From assembly GCA_947561715.1 (NCBI GenBank), contig OX387197.1:21478266-21542265 (forward strand): DNA of 64,000 nucleotides. Reading direction: 5' to 3'. The position numbers were made by a program, and so were the translations under genes. The DNA comes from Ascidia mentula. Its lineage: Eukaryota; Chordata; Ascidiacea; Phlebobranchia; Ascidiidae. The first letter of the stretch is position 1. Every line of letters begins with the position of its first letter. The notes under the pieces were generated by a model. The model did not search any database and was not told the DNA's origin. It saw only the letters and a list, made by a program, of their open reading frames with translations. Positions 40,001 to 50,560 of this stretch are shown here, one piece after another.

Positions 40001-41598
40001 ATGGTTCAAGAAAGTAGACTGCGCATCTTCTTACAAGAGTATTATCGCAGGATGAGACACGATGTTAGGCGTAAGCTTCACGCCGCTCGAGACCCTGACA
40101 CATGCAGTTAGTCTTAACTGTGTAACTCCTTATTGGAAATCTGCGAGTCGTGCAGCGCGCGTCTGCTGTGTCAAGAGTTAACATACACCGTCGCTGGTAC
40201 CGACCAGAGCGTGATACGGATAAATGCCATAAACACGTCGCATTGTGCAGTGGCGTGATCACGACTGAAATCGGAGCCTGTAGGGCGAGAGAGCGCGCAG
40301 CACAATCCAATCAACAAAGAATGCCACAGTAAATATCTCCGGGCGATTGAGAATGACTATAAACAACCTCTCGCGGCCAGTCGGGTGCAAGTCGGGCCAA
40401 TTGTACGAGCGTCGCTTAAGCAGCAACTCCGACCGCGAAGTTAGGCTCGGGGATGACTCACGGTGTTGGGCTGATCGGGTGTTTTCGAACAACGTTTTCG
40501 TAGAGCAAACACACAGACGTAGGTTGAAATAAGTCTCCCGCGCACGCAAGGGTGTTGTCAGGTTGTTGAACGAAAAAAAATTAACCACAGTGCAGTTGGA
40601 AAGAATCCTAAAGATTCGGTAAAGTTTCATGTTTGAGGTCAGATTGAAACCTATTTTTAAAATAAACTGGCTGGACTAACTGTTTACAAATTAAAAGTGG
40701 CTGGCGTATCAAATTACAACACATATTGAATGCTGAGGTAAGCTTGAGGCGAATTGTTGTTAACATTATCTGTTGAGGATTAGTGAAAAAATGGCATGAT
40801 TGTGAGGTTTGTCGTATGCAGTGCACTTGAATTTGCTAGCGTGCGAAGCAAACTTTTAGATCGAAACGCGGCGAACATGCAAGGCGCTGGGTTGGGCAAA
40901 TAAACGGATTAACAGATTTAGAGATACCCGCATTGCATCAAAGTGGCCCCAAGCTCGCCACGCCCACGTAGCAGGCAGCACCCAAGGGAGTACGCCTGCC
41001 GTTCAAAGGGGTCATTCGCGTGCCGTCGTGAGCCGTCGCGCATGACTGAGTTTGGCAGCACCAAAGGCAACAAATCGGTCGAAATGGAAAGAATGCCAAC
41101 ACGACTTTGAGAGTGCGGATCCAGCCGGCGACGCACATTTGCCTGGCCAAATTGTTTCCGTTCATCAAAACGCGGTTCCTGTGCGTGTCGCGCACTGTCG
41201 AGACTCAGCTTTTGTTTTTTTTGGCAGTGCGTCTTTATGTCACAAACGCTGTCGCTGTGTTTGCTTTCAGTACAAATCGTAAAACGGTAACGGCTAAACT
41301 GCTGAAGTTGTTTCGAAGTTACGGGGATCGTTGGCTTGTGGTAAAGGTCAATTACGTTCTGGTGGCTAATCGCATCGATGGGCACTTGTTACGATTAAGT
41401 TCTTCAAGGCAGGCAAATGTGTTGAAAGAGGCTGCTACAAAGTTCAGTTTAGGCTTTGGGTGCAGTGGAATGCACAGTGTAATGTCACATTAAATCGACG
41501 TCGCCTTTTCGTTCAACAAACAACCGAATGTAAACTATTTCCATGTGTATTTCAGGTGACCAACGCGTTAGTGCAATTTCAAAGCCCATCTGCTTGTG
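34023..41598. other. Receptor 3' UTR candidate, then about 7 kb without a recognised gene
   Basis: The first good polyadenylation hexamer after the receptor stop is AATAAA at 34866-34871, which would give a 3' UTR of about 0.85 kb. From there to 41.55 kb only unassigned open frames are seen (for example 36283-36588, 101 codons). A TTTCAG acceptor at 41555 suggests that the PNPO-like gene could have an untranslated upstream exon in this stretch. Confidence 0.4.
34866..34871 (+). terminator. Candidate polyadenylation signal of the receptor gene
   Basis: AATAAA in the sense direction, 844 nt past the stop codon and the first consensus hexamer after it. No GU-rich element was verified. Confidence 0.35.
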
Positions 41599-42336
41599 AT
41601 GGGCAACGTACAGAGAAAGACCCAAAACGACTTGGGGACGATGGCAAACCACCACCCTGCTCAAGAAAATGCACATCCCAAGAAACCTCCAGAAATCACC
41701 GTCACTAAAGCATCTCCTCCCGAGCTGACCAATCTGCTCACGGAAGAAGGGTTAGCAGGAAAACATCCCTTGGAAGTGTTCAAGACCTGGATGATGGAGG
41801 CCTTTCAGAACGGCGAGCAAGACCCGTTTCTGATGAACCTCGCAACCGCGACATCCAGCGGCGCTCCGAGCGTTCGTATGGTGGCGCTAGGTGACGTCGA
41901 TGAACGCGGTTTTTATTTCGGAACGGTGGAAGGCAGTCGCAAGGTAGGGGAACTCAAAGAGAACCCACGGGCTGCTGTGAGCTTCTATTGGCCCAAACTG
42001 CAACGTACTATTAGGGTAGAGGGCAACACGGAGCAATGCGAAAACAAAACAGCGGCATTTAAAAAGTGGCCAAAGCCTTTTCAGGTTGCCATGCTCTTCG
42101 CAAACCACCAGGGTCCGGCGGAGGACTTTGAGAGCCTCAATGAACAGTACCGCGCCGACCTTGTCAAGTTCGCTGACAAGGAACTCGAACAACCCGACTT
42201 TGTGGTGACATACGTCATCATGCCGACATCCGTACAGTTCATGCAGTCGAAGGAAGCTGGCTTGTCAGACAGGTTCGTTTTCTCAAAGAAGAATGAAGAA
42301 GATCAAGACTGGACAGTACAGAGAATTTACCCTTAA
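41599..42336 (+). CDS. PNPO-family FMN-binding protein with altered substrate pocket, intronless
   Basis: A single-exon frame of 245 residues; stop codons precede the first ATG (41599) in frame, and a second ATG at 41641 is also in good context. Family landmarks of pyridox(am)ine 5'-phosphate oxidase are clear: LATATSSGAPSVRM (residues 81-94), ERGFYF, EGSRKVGELKENP (111-123), VSFYWPKL, RTIRVEG, FANHQGPAE, LSDRFVF, and the C-terminal W-x3-RIYP. Against human PNPO (numbering from memory) the FMN contacts Arg95, Met96 and Ser-Arg-Lys 115-117 are kept. The PLP contacts differ: Lys100 is Gly98, Tyr157 is Ala153, Arg161 is Trp157, Ser165 is Phe161, Arg225 is Gly221 and His227 is Ser223. Trp219 and Gln139 are also changed. 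It is probably a flavoprotein of the split-barrel fold acting on something other than PNP/PMP. The N-terminus MGNVQRK could be myristoylated. Lack of introns may indicate an old retrocopy or transfer. Confidence 0.88.
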   Translation: MGNVQRKTQNDLGTMANHHPAQENAHPKKPPEITVTKASPPELTNLLTEEGLAGKHPLEVFKTWMMEAFQNGEQDPFLMNLATATSSGAPSVRMVALGDVDERGFYFGTVEGSRKVGELKENPRAAVSFYWPKLQRTIRVEGNTEQCENKTAAFKKWPKPFQVAMLFANHQGPAEDFESLNEQYRADLVKFADKELEQPDFVVTYVIMPTSVQFMQSKEAGLSDRFVFSKKNEEDQDWTVQRIYP

Positions 42337-45300
42337 ACATAGCTATAAACCACAAAACATCTCGCACCGCAATTGCCATAAATTGCGCAAGGCCTTGTCA
42401 CCACAACACAGAAGGGTATAAATTTCCTCAGCTGATTAAGTTTTGTTTTAATGCCCATTTGGTCTTCAACCAAAAGTTTTCGGCATACAAAGTATCAAAC
42501 TACAAGCTCGGCCGTTCTACTCAAAAACATTTATTGATTTATTTATCGCGAGTCTGACATCGTCATTTTCTCCATGTTGTTTGCATTCCACTTTCCTACA
42601 TGAAGGCTATGATTATATTTTCAATGTATCCCTACACGAAGCGCGTTGAGTTAACGAAACAAAAGAGTAACCCAGTGAAACTTAGTGTAGGTATTTCTTC
42701 AAAAGTTGTACATACGTAGTGCAGAAAATCATTTCTATTGACGTCAGTGTTCCGTACAGTTGCGTAAAGTGTTTCGACTGCTCGCCTGCTGTGAGTGTTC
42801 ACGCTTCACTGAATACATTACCACAAACCTTGCGCAGATTGCGATTTGCATTGTAAATCAGACGGGAATGGGTAAAGCGGAATTGTTAGCTCTTGGCTTT
42901 CGGAGTATGAAGATATTCGATTCGTTTTTTTCGCTTTGCTTTTCGGGAAACAGGATACGAAAAAAAGGTTGTTTGAAAATGCCTTTTACGCGAACCATAA
43001 GAGTTTGTAACTTTTGGTAACATGATAATGAAATTTGGTAACCCTAAAATTCATTCAAGGGAAAATGTTTTGAAGTGACTACAGGAATCAGCCTGTGCCG
43101 GTCGGTGTGTACACATGTTACTCATATCAAATGATTTTTAGCCCCATTACCTGGGCCTGCTGCTAAAACTCCCGCATATAAATAACTGTTTGCGGGGTGG
43201 CGTTACAGCTCATTGGGCCAAGTGACGTTTTTCCGCTGAGTGCACAAGAACGTGTGGTTGGTAAATTGGGATAAAGGACCAAAATATTTGTGGTACAAAT
43301 ACTACGTGTTGTGACCACTAAGAAACACAATATAATTTATATAAAAAATCTGTAAGCAGCTCACAAAAAATAATTTGTTAAAAGCAGAGCATTCCAGTCG
43401 CCCAGATGCTGTACAAACTAATAAAAGACACGTATGCAACCGAGACCAGCAAATGAGAACGTGTATTTGTCCTAATGCAAAACTACCACCGCCTACGGAA
43501 CCAGTAGTAAATTGACGCCGCCTGAGCACGATCTCACTCTCTCCCACACTTGCGGTGCGGATATTAGTATCGTTTTACAGTATACTGCTTTCCGGAGCCT
43601 CCAATTTGATGACTTCTTTCCTTGTAAAAACGCGTGTATAAGAACCGATGAATAAAAGGACTTCCTTCTGCTAATGATGCAGCTTCCTCCCTGTCTGCTA
43701 TGCAGCCGAAAACCACGCAATTTAAAACCTTCCGGGATAGCAATGCTAAACCATCAGACAGTTGGTTCCCAAACGTGGGCAACCATTTACGATATCAGTT
43801 TGTATTTGGACTGCATATTTGCCTTAAAACAAACAATAAAATGTGTCACTTTAGAACTATACGCCAAACCTAAATGCTACTATTGCGGCATACATTGCAA
43901 GTCCACGAGGTTTACAAGCTGTCTTGCTGATGATTGATACAAAAGCGTAATTTAACTTTTTTGTAGGTTGGCGTGTTTGTTATTTTGTCTCTTGTATGCA
44001 TTTAAAATAATTTCAAATTATATGGAAAACTGTTTAACGGAACCTCTGTTACTTTAAATTGAGGCCAATGCTTGAATTATTGAGTGATATTTGCATTCAG
44101 CTATCACCGGCATTAATTCTCTGCGAGAATTCAAATCATAGGTAGACGCCGTGTCACAGATGGCAGCCAACGTAACGTGACAACGAACGATTCCGGTACA
44201 CTGCTGTCAGTTACCGGTTCAAAAAACGTCCCATGCGTATTGTAGTTTGATACTAGGATGCTATTGTGTTTTAAGCCACAACAGCTGTAGACTTTAGTGG
44301 AAAAGCACTTTGCGTCAAACCGACGTGTCGGTTTCTTCTTCTGTGGGTTGACCCGGCGCAGTGTTGTTTTACGCACGCTGGCACGCAGGCGCCCAAATTA
44401 AGGCGTTTTTGGAAGCAATTTACGGGTACTTTTAGAAGCGACGGCACGCAGGAGCTTGAAATGTAGTTACGAAAACAGCCGTGAGGTGCAACACGAACCA
44501 TAACAGGGTAAGGTAAATCCGCAAACACAAGCAAAGGAGAGGTATAGTCTGCGTTCTAGGCATTGCGTGCGGGCCATTAGTGTCAAACGGCGTGTTCCAC
44601 TACTTTACACTACGCTAGGGGAAGGTAACGCAGAAGAAAAGTTATGTTTTTCAACTGTACAATTACGGAAAATTGTTCTATGCAGGGTGTGAATATGAAG
44701 GGCCCGTTAAGAAATTGAGAATGTAAGAAAATGTAAACTCTTTAACCTTTGATTTCGAAACACGTATAATGTATCTTTTTTTTGTAAGGTAGTAACACGA
44801 AGTTTCAAAAGGTAGTTTTTGCTTGAGCTAGTGCCATTCCAAACCAAAACAAAGCGTATTTTGGCGCAAGGCGAATCTAGCCGGATGTAAATCGCGTGAA
44901 TAAGACGAAGGGAGGAAGCACGTCATACTGATAGGTTACGATGGATCACTATCTTTTACGCCGGCATCGCGGCGCGGTAACATCAGGTGATTTGCAACTT
45001 GCACAGCTTTGTGCGTAAAAACGTCTACGCTTGAATGTTGTTTGTCTACATAGGTGTCGCAGTATGCGCAGGTGCAGGTGCAGGGCCGTTAGATTTCAAT
45101 TCCGGTGACTGTTGGTGAAAATTCCGCTCAGTAAGGTTGACACCAGATTGATTACAAACATATGCCGATTTGTAGCAGTCGTTACACCGCTGCGTGATGC
45201 AGGAAAAAGACTGATAGTTGTGATGAATAGTAACACTGGTAACTGATTGTGAGCTACAAACACCTCGCTCTTGGCTTGCTCCTAATATTACTTTTATACA

Positions 45301-45486
45301 TAACACAGTGGTTTCAAAGAGAAAATAACCTTCAAGGCAAGAAGGGTTGTTAGAGGATTTAGTAGCTAGTTCTTCTTTGCCGTCATTAAACGAAATTGTG
45401 ACAATTTCCAGAGAGCGATCGTTCAACCGTGTAGCGCCGGTTTTATATTTCGGTCGTCAGGTGTAGGATATTTTCTTTGTGCAGTC
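42337..45486. other. About 3 kb with no gene recognised
   Basis: No exon or repeat recognised. The last 50 bases contain a TATA-like stretch (TTTTATATTT near 45439) upstream of the rolling-stone-like start codon, which may be its promoter. Confidence 0.4.
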
Positions 45487-48081
45487 ATGGCGTCGTTGAA
45501 AGAGGAGTTTCGTATGAAGTGCTTTGGGTTCATCGATTTTAAGGCGGAGGACTTCGCAAGATCGCAGGTAATTTTCTGTTTTTCGTTCTATATTCACGAA
45601 GAAGGCAATTTTTCATGACGAAAACGATAAATGACTGCGCAAGATTTAGGAACTTATGCTTGTTATTCAAGGAAAAAGTAGTCCACAAATAGATCATGTT
45701 ACGATCAGTCGACCTACTGTGCAGCAGCTTCGGGCCCTTAGGCTTTATCACTGAGAGTGACAAAGATGAAATTTGCGGCCATGTAGCTGAATCCACTACT
45801 TACAAGTTCAGTTACGTGCGGTCAGGCATAGGTGATTTATCCGGTTGTAACTGCAATGCCAATTTCACAATGTAAAGCAAGTACAGTGCACATTGTGCTT
45901 GTTACATTGCTGTAATTTAGCTGCGTTCGCATACACGCATTGACAGCCATTTACGCCACACCTAATTTCATCCATATTCCTTAAATGTAATATATTTCCG
46001 TGCCAAAGCAGTGAAAATACCTCAGTGTAATGAGCATAATGTGCACTTTACTAGCTTTACATTGTCAAATTGGCATCGCAGTTACAACAGGATAAATAAA
46101 TCATTATATTTATAAAACGCATTACCATGACCTACCGAATTCCTATGCCTATAAAACTACTTACATATTATTTTACTTTCAGTGGAACATTAGTCGCCGA
46201 AAATTTCTCGCCTACCGAGCAGTGGTGTTCTTCTACTGGACTATCTTTCTCGTCGTGGACTTCGCTACTAACCAGGACAAGAGCAGATTCTGCCTCTACC
46301 TTTCCCACTGGAACGAGGCCCAACTTTCCCTGTTCTTCGGTTTTGCGCTCTTCTGTGCAATACGATACATGAGGAAGGTTCCACAAGAGCCCACTGCTGG
46401 TGACAAAAGGTCTCCTAACGGCAGAAATTCCACGAATGAGCCGTGGATTTTGCCATTGGACTCGGAAAGCGCGACAAAACTTACGGCTAAAATCGAAGGA
46501 GAGCAAGGTATGTTTAAGGCTATATTCAATAGAAAACTTTCATGACAAGTTAAGTATACATCTGCGCTACTACCATGCACGTCTTGGGGACTTACATATT
46601 TAGACACACAACGTAAACGCATATCGCATGTAATTATTTGTGTCTGCCACTATTTGACTCCAAAATAGGCACGAGAGGAGTTAAAAAAGTGTTGCATGGT
46701 GATCCCACAGTCGCTCGTTTAAGATTGTTTAAGACAACCGGTAAAAAGGGAAAATGTGCATTCAGTTTCTTGAAACGTCTTTGTGTAGCAAGCAAGTATC
46801 GTGGAAATGTGAGTAGTTCCTTTTACACACTTCACGAACCAATGGTGCATCCTGTATGTGCCGATTATCGAAAAGTAAGGCTGACCGTAGGCCATCATAC
46901 GCGTAATATAGATGTAATGGGGAATCCAGGCAGAAATTGTGGTAGGCTTCAACAGCCCTGGTGTAAACTAATGAAAAACAGGGAAATTAGGAGCCAAAAA
47001 AAGTTTTGCAAATCGGTCCACATAGCGTGAGCGTTTCCTATCCCTTCCTTTGTCTGTCGTCAGAAAAGGGGCCTGATTGATGGTAGCATAAACACTTTGG
47101 CCAACCAGAATCACGTTATACCCCATCATAATAAGCAGAACGGAAGGCTGTCAAAACGCGTGTTTCCACGCTTTACCACAGGTTTCTGGTTTGTCTGCGA
47201 AGTGGTCACGTTATACTCTAAATTTTTGTTGGTGGCCGAAAAACGTCAACAGGAAAAATTTGTTTTCTCTCCTAAAATAATGGCAATACGTTAACAAAAT
47301 TTTAAAGAATTTTTCTTCTGGCTGCCAGACATTAACAAGATATTCTTGCCAAAGTGTTTCGTATGTCTGCGTAAGAAATTTCCATTGCGGCGAACGAAAA
47401 AGGAAGCTGTTCTTCGTGAGTCGAGGCAAAGTTTCACCAACGTATAACAATAACTTTCCGTTCATATATGTTTACTATTTGATGTTCAGCGCAACGCCCA
47501 AATCATTTTTCCTGCTACAATCGTTTTCAGGCTCAGTCACCCTCCCATCGTCCGAGTGCGAAACTGTGGCCAAGATACGCCTACGATGGTACCACGGACT
47601 CACCACCATGATGTACGTAACCTCACTCAGCATCTCAGTGGCTGTGACGATACTCTACGCAACCTTCGAAATGTCCGGTGTCGGTGACGGAGAAAAGCGA
47701 ATGTCGGTGGGGAACTTCCATCTCCACTTTGTCAATTCCCTTCTCATCGTGGCAGACTTCTTCCTTAACTGCATTCCGATCCGTCTGTTGCACTTTATCT
47801 ACGTGTCCATTTTTACGGTGCTCTACTGCTCGTTCCTTTTTCTCCTGCACATAACTGGTGTAGACTCGGACTTGTACAGAATCGTAGACTGGGAAACGAA
47901 CACACTCTGGGCGGTGGCGTTTAGCGTGGGGATGGTGTTCCTCATCGCGCCCGCTACACATTCGGGAATGTTCTTCCTTCAGCGCGGCGTGCGTCTTCTC
48001 AGCTCGCGATCATCCAGGCTTGCGAGAAAGGATGAAGAAATTGTGAAGGAAGTCTTCCCAAGGCAACTCTTTGTATCCTAA
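45487..48081 (+). CDS. Rolling-stone-like multipass membrane protein, three exons
   Basis: Exons 45487-45567 (phase 0 out), 46183-46507 (phase 1 out) and 47531-48081 join to a 318-residue protein. Start MASLKEEFRMKCFGFIDF is in good context (GTCATGG). The pattern is that of the rolling stone family: W-x-ISRKFLAYRAVVFFYW, FCLYLSHWNEAQLSLFF, RWYHGLTTMMYVTSLS, FHLHFVNSLLIVADFFLNCIPI, RLLHFIYVSIFTVLYC, and a terminal helix around FSVGMVFLIAPATHSG. About six membrane helices are visible, with a soluble loop (DKRSPNGRNSTNEP) between helices 2 and 3. Drosophila rolling stone acts in myoblast fusion; the biochemical role of the family is not settled. Length is slightly above the fly protein. It is the only gene between the PNPO-like and ODC-like loci. 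Confidence 0.85.
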
Positions 48082-48958
48082 GCATCTTCAGAGCAGATCC
48101 GTGCGTTTTAGATATTTTGTGATATGTTTGTTGACTCGACAAAGTGAGAAACGCTCGCAATGCGACACAGTGAGATTGTAAACTTTTTTCGTCATGTGCA
48201 GACAGGTCTTAACAACGCAGTTGTCATATAAGGTCATGCACAATTCCAACGCTTCGCAATTTTTATACAATGCCTGCACGAAGTGGCATTTATATATTTA
48301 AATACAGTTTCATTAGAAGTTCCACATATGCAAGAGATTCAAAAATTGTTACTTGATCGCCCGTTATGTTCTTATGCCGTTTTAATTTCTTTGAGCTTGG
48401 TTTTGTTGGGCTATTCTCCTATTGAATCCTGATACAAAATATTCTCTTATTCTCGCTGTGGTTTCCACTATCTTATGATAAAATTCGTGGTAATCATTTT
48501 TTGCACGGTCTTGCAAAGTACGCATTTTTATTTTTTTCGTCACAGTCACAATTAACGCACAAGAATTATATTTCCATCAAGGTCCTTTCAAAGTCAAACT
48601 GCATTCGTGTGTATGATTTCAAACTTTATAATCTGTATTCTATCTAGGCAATTTCGCGTCGTCTTGTTTGTTGTAGCTTTGTTTTCGTTTTGTACGCTTA
48701 TATTTTATATGCTGCTTGTATGAGTGTGCGTATCCACTCTTGCAAACTTTGTATTTGAAGGCATGTCGCACATAGTGTATTTCTAAACCATTTCGGCGAA
48801 CCTGTTATGTTGTTAGTTGGATTTATATGGATATTTATACTCATGTCCTTGTGTCAAATGAAGTACGTCGCTTCGACACAATGATGCGTTATATAAACCT
48901 GAAGCCTACACGCGGAATAACAGCTCCCTTTCAGTTCTGCTGGATAGAACACACAAGT
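48082..48958. other. 3' flank of the rolling-stone-like gene
   Basis: AT-rich sequence with no exon recognised. It probably includes the gene's 3' UTR. No clear AATAAA was found in the first 300 bases. Confidence 0.4.
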
Positions 48959-49330
48959 TAAATACATTAGATAAGCAATGTGGAGCCAATAATATGAAAT
49001 GTGTATAAGCTGCAGACAGATGGCCACTGTTTAAAAGGTCTCATCAGTGCAGCTGGTGTGACTATCAGACGACTTTGCTGACCAAACGGCCAAGCAAAGA
49101 CTTCCACTTTGTGGTGACTAACAATCACCGTCATCCGCAAAGCTCAACCAATAGTGTCGTCAGGCCCCGTGCCACAATAATCGTATGATAAGCAATGTGA
49201 GGCCAATAATCTGAATTGTGTATAAGTGGAAGTCTTCGCTTGGCCGTTTGGTCAGCAAAGTCGTCTGATAGTCACACCAGCTGCAATGATGATACCTTTT
49301 AGGTCGAAACGGTGGCCATAAATACATTAG
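48959..49330. mobile_element. Hammerhead-ribozyme retroposon, 348 bp, 12-bp target-site duplication
   Basis: Perfect 12-bp direct repeats TAAATACATTAG (48959-48968 plus AG to 48970, and 49319-49330) enclose 48971-49318. Inside are two copies of a roughly 40-bp module (ATAAGCAATGTGGAGCCAAT type) in direct orientation, at 48971 and about 49190. Each is followed by a ribozyme repeat body, the first in minus and the second in plus orientation. Both ribozyme copies are degenerate (49008-49054 minus and from 49279 plus), so neither should cleave. A body segment matching the 5' part of the 61.6-kb element lies between them. The duplication shows that the composite inserted as one unit. Confidence 0.8.
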
Positions 49331-49510
49331 GTTTGAGCAGAAATGTACAGAATAAAAGTTTAGCGGTACTCAAAAACATAAACAAACTCTGTATGAACGA
49401 TTGCCAAATTTATTTAATCTGTTCTTCTGGCACAATTAAACGTATATGGTCTTTTAAATTCACCAACGTTTCGCCCGCTTATCAGCTAGGCTTCATCAGC
49501 TGAAAGAAGA
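49331..49510 (-). mobile_element. Penelope-type retroelement tail fragment (tentative)
   Basis: On the minus strand 49506-49462 reads CAGCTGATGAAGCC, a short loop, GGGCGAAACGTTGGTG: a hammerhead-like CTGATGA and GAAA core of the sort found at the ends of Penelope-like elements. It is followed by AAATTTAAAAGACC. No coding part is present. The assignment rests on the motif alone. Confidence 0.4.
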
Positions 49511-49524
49511 GTAAAAAGAGAGCA

Positions 49525-49745
49525 AAATCTGTGTGCTTTACATTTGTCATTACGGTAAGTTTCTATAGGTTTGCTGTACTAAAATCTCGGATAGCGGAAG
49601 AGGGTTTGCCGGCTCGGAAAATAAAGAAAATTTTTTTTTAATCGGTGAGTTTGTGCCTATGGGTAGAATTATTTGTGAAAAAAAAGGAAGACTTCTTACA
49701 GATAACAATGATATTTAGGGTGGCATTCGAAAAAGTTTGATCCTT
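49525..49745 (+). pseudogene. Relic of an ODC-like gene, internally deleted
   Basis: Three pieces in the order of the intact genes: 49529-49580 matches the 5' leader just upstream of the gene 2 start codon (GTGTGCTTTACATTTGTCAT, then GGTTTGC-GTACT); 49586-49647 matches the end of exon 5 with its donor (AATCGGTGAGTTT); and 49702-49735 matches the start of exon 6 behind a CTTACAG acceptor. Everything from exon 1 to mid exon 5 is missing and the rest has drifted. It is a fourth, dead copy of the ODC-like family, 2.4 kb upstream of gene 1. Confidence 0.72.
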
Positions 49746-49899
49746 GCTCAAAACGCGACATGGGGGTAATGAAAATTTATCTTTTTTATTGTTTCTCAAG
49801 GCCGCATATCTGTATTAAATCCCAAAAATCTAGTTTTGAAGGCTATCACCATTAATACCCATACTGAGTGATTTGCTTTTTTGCCAACAACAATTCCTG

Positions 49900-50560
49900 T
49901 GGTCAGTGACCCATGAAGATCTACTGGTACTATTCATAGAGAAAAAAAAAAGATTGGAGCTGCATCCGCCAAAACACAGCAAGGATCTGAGGAGCCTCCA
50001 GGAGAATCTTTTGTCCTATAGGATAGCAAAAACAGTCCCAGGGGGCAACCAAAGCAACTTTCCTGTGACAATTTTTTTTGCCACTGCGTAGAAAAGGGTT
50101 AGGGCCAACATTAAATTGCAAATTGGATGAGGTTTTAGTGATTCATTTTTTCGCAAAACCATCGTACATTTTTTTGCAGCCCATTTAGCTAAAATAATGA
50201 CTGATCGGGGGCCGAAATGACCCCTACGTGGTGCTTTAAGCAACTATCTTGCAACTAATTTTCACCATACTGCGTAGCCAAGAGGCGGGCCTAACATAAA
50301 ATCACAAATTAAGATATACTTCTATGATTCAATTTTGAGCTACATCCCCTTGAACATTTTGATGTTTTTTCAACTAAACTTTTCACAGCACCCTGCACCA
50401 AACGTCTGACTGACTGAGAAGAGCAAAAAATGCACTAAAACTGCACCAAACACGCTGAAAATTGCCCTGGCTGCACCACGTGACTTCTTGCTCATTCAAC
50501 CAGAAAATTGACCCCAATGCATCACCGGTTGCCTTGTGACGAAACTGAGACTCTCTATGA
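49900..50560. repeat. Degenerate tandem repeat shared with ODC-like gene 2 intron 3
   Basis: A unit of roughly 140-185 bp recurs with the landmark ACTGCGTAG-(A/C)AAG-GGGC-ACATAAAATCACAAATTA (about 50087 and 50271). The same landmark returns at about 59050 and 59190 inside an intron of gene 2. Units also share a GGGG-AAATGACCCCT segment and a GCACCAAA-rich end. No coding capacity. Confidence 0.55.
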
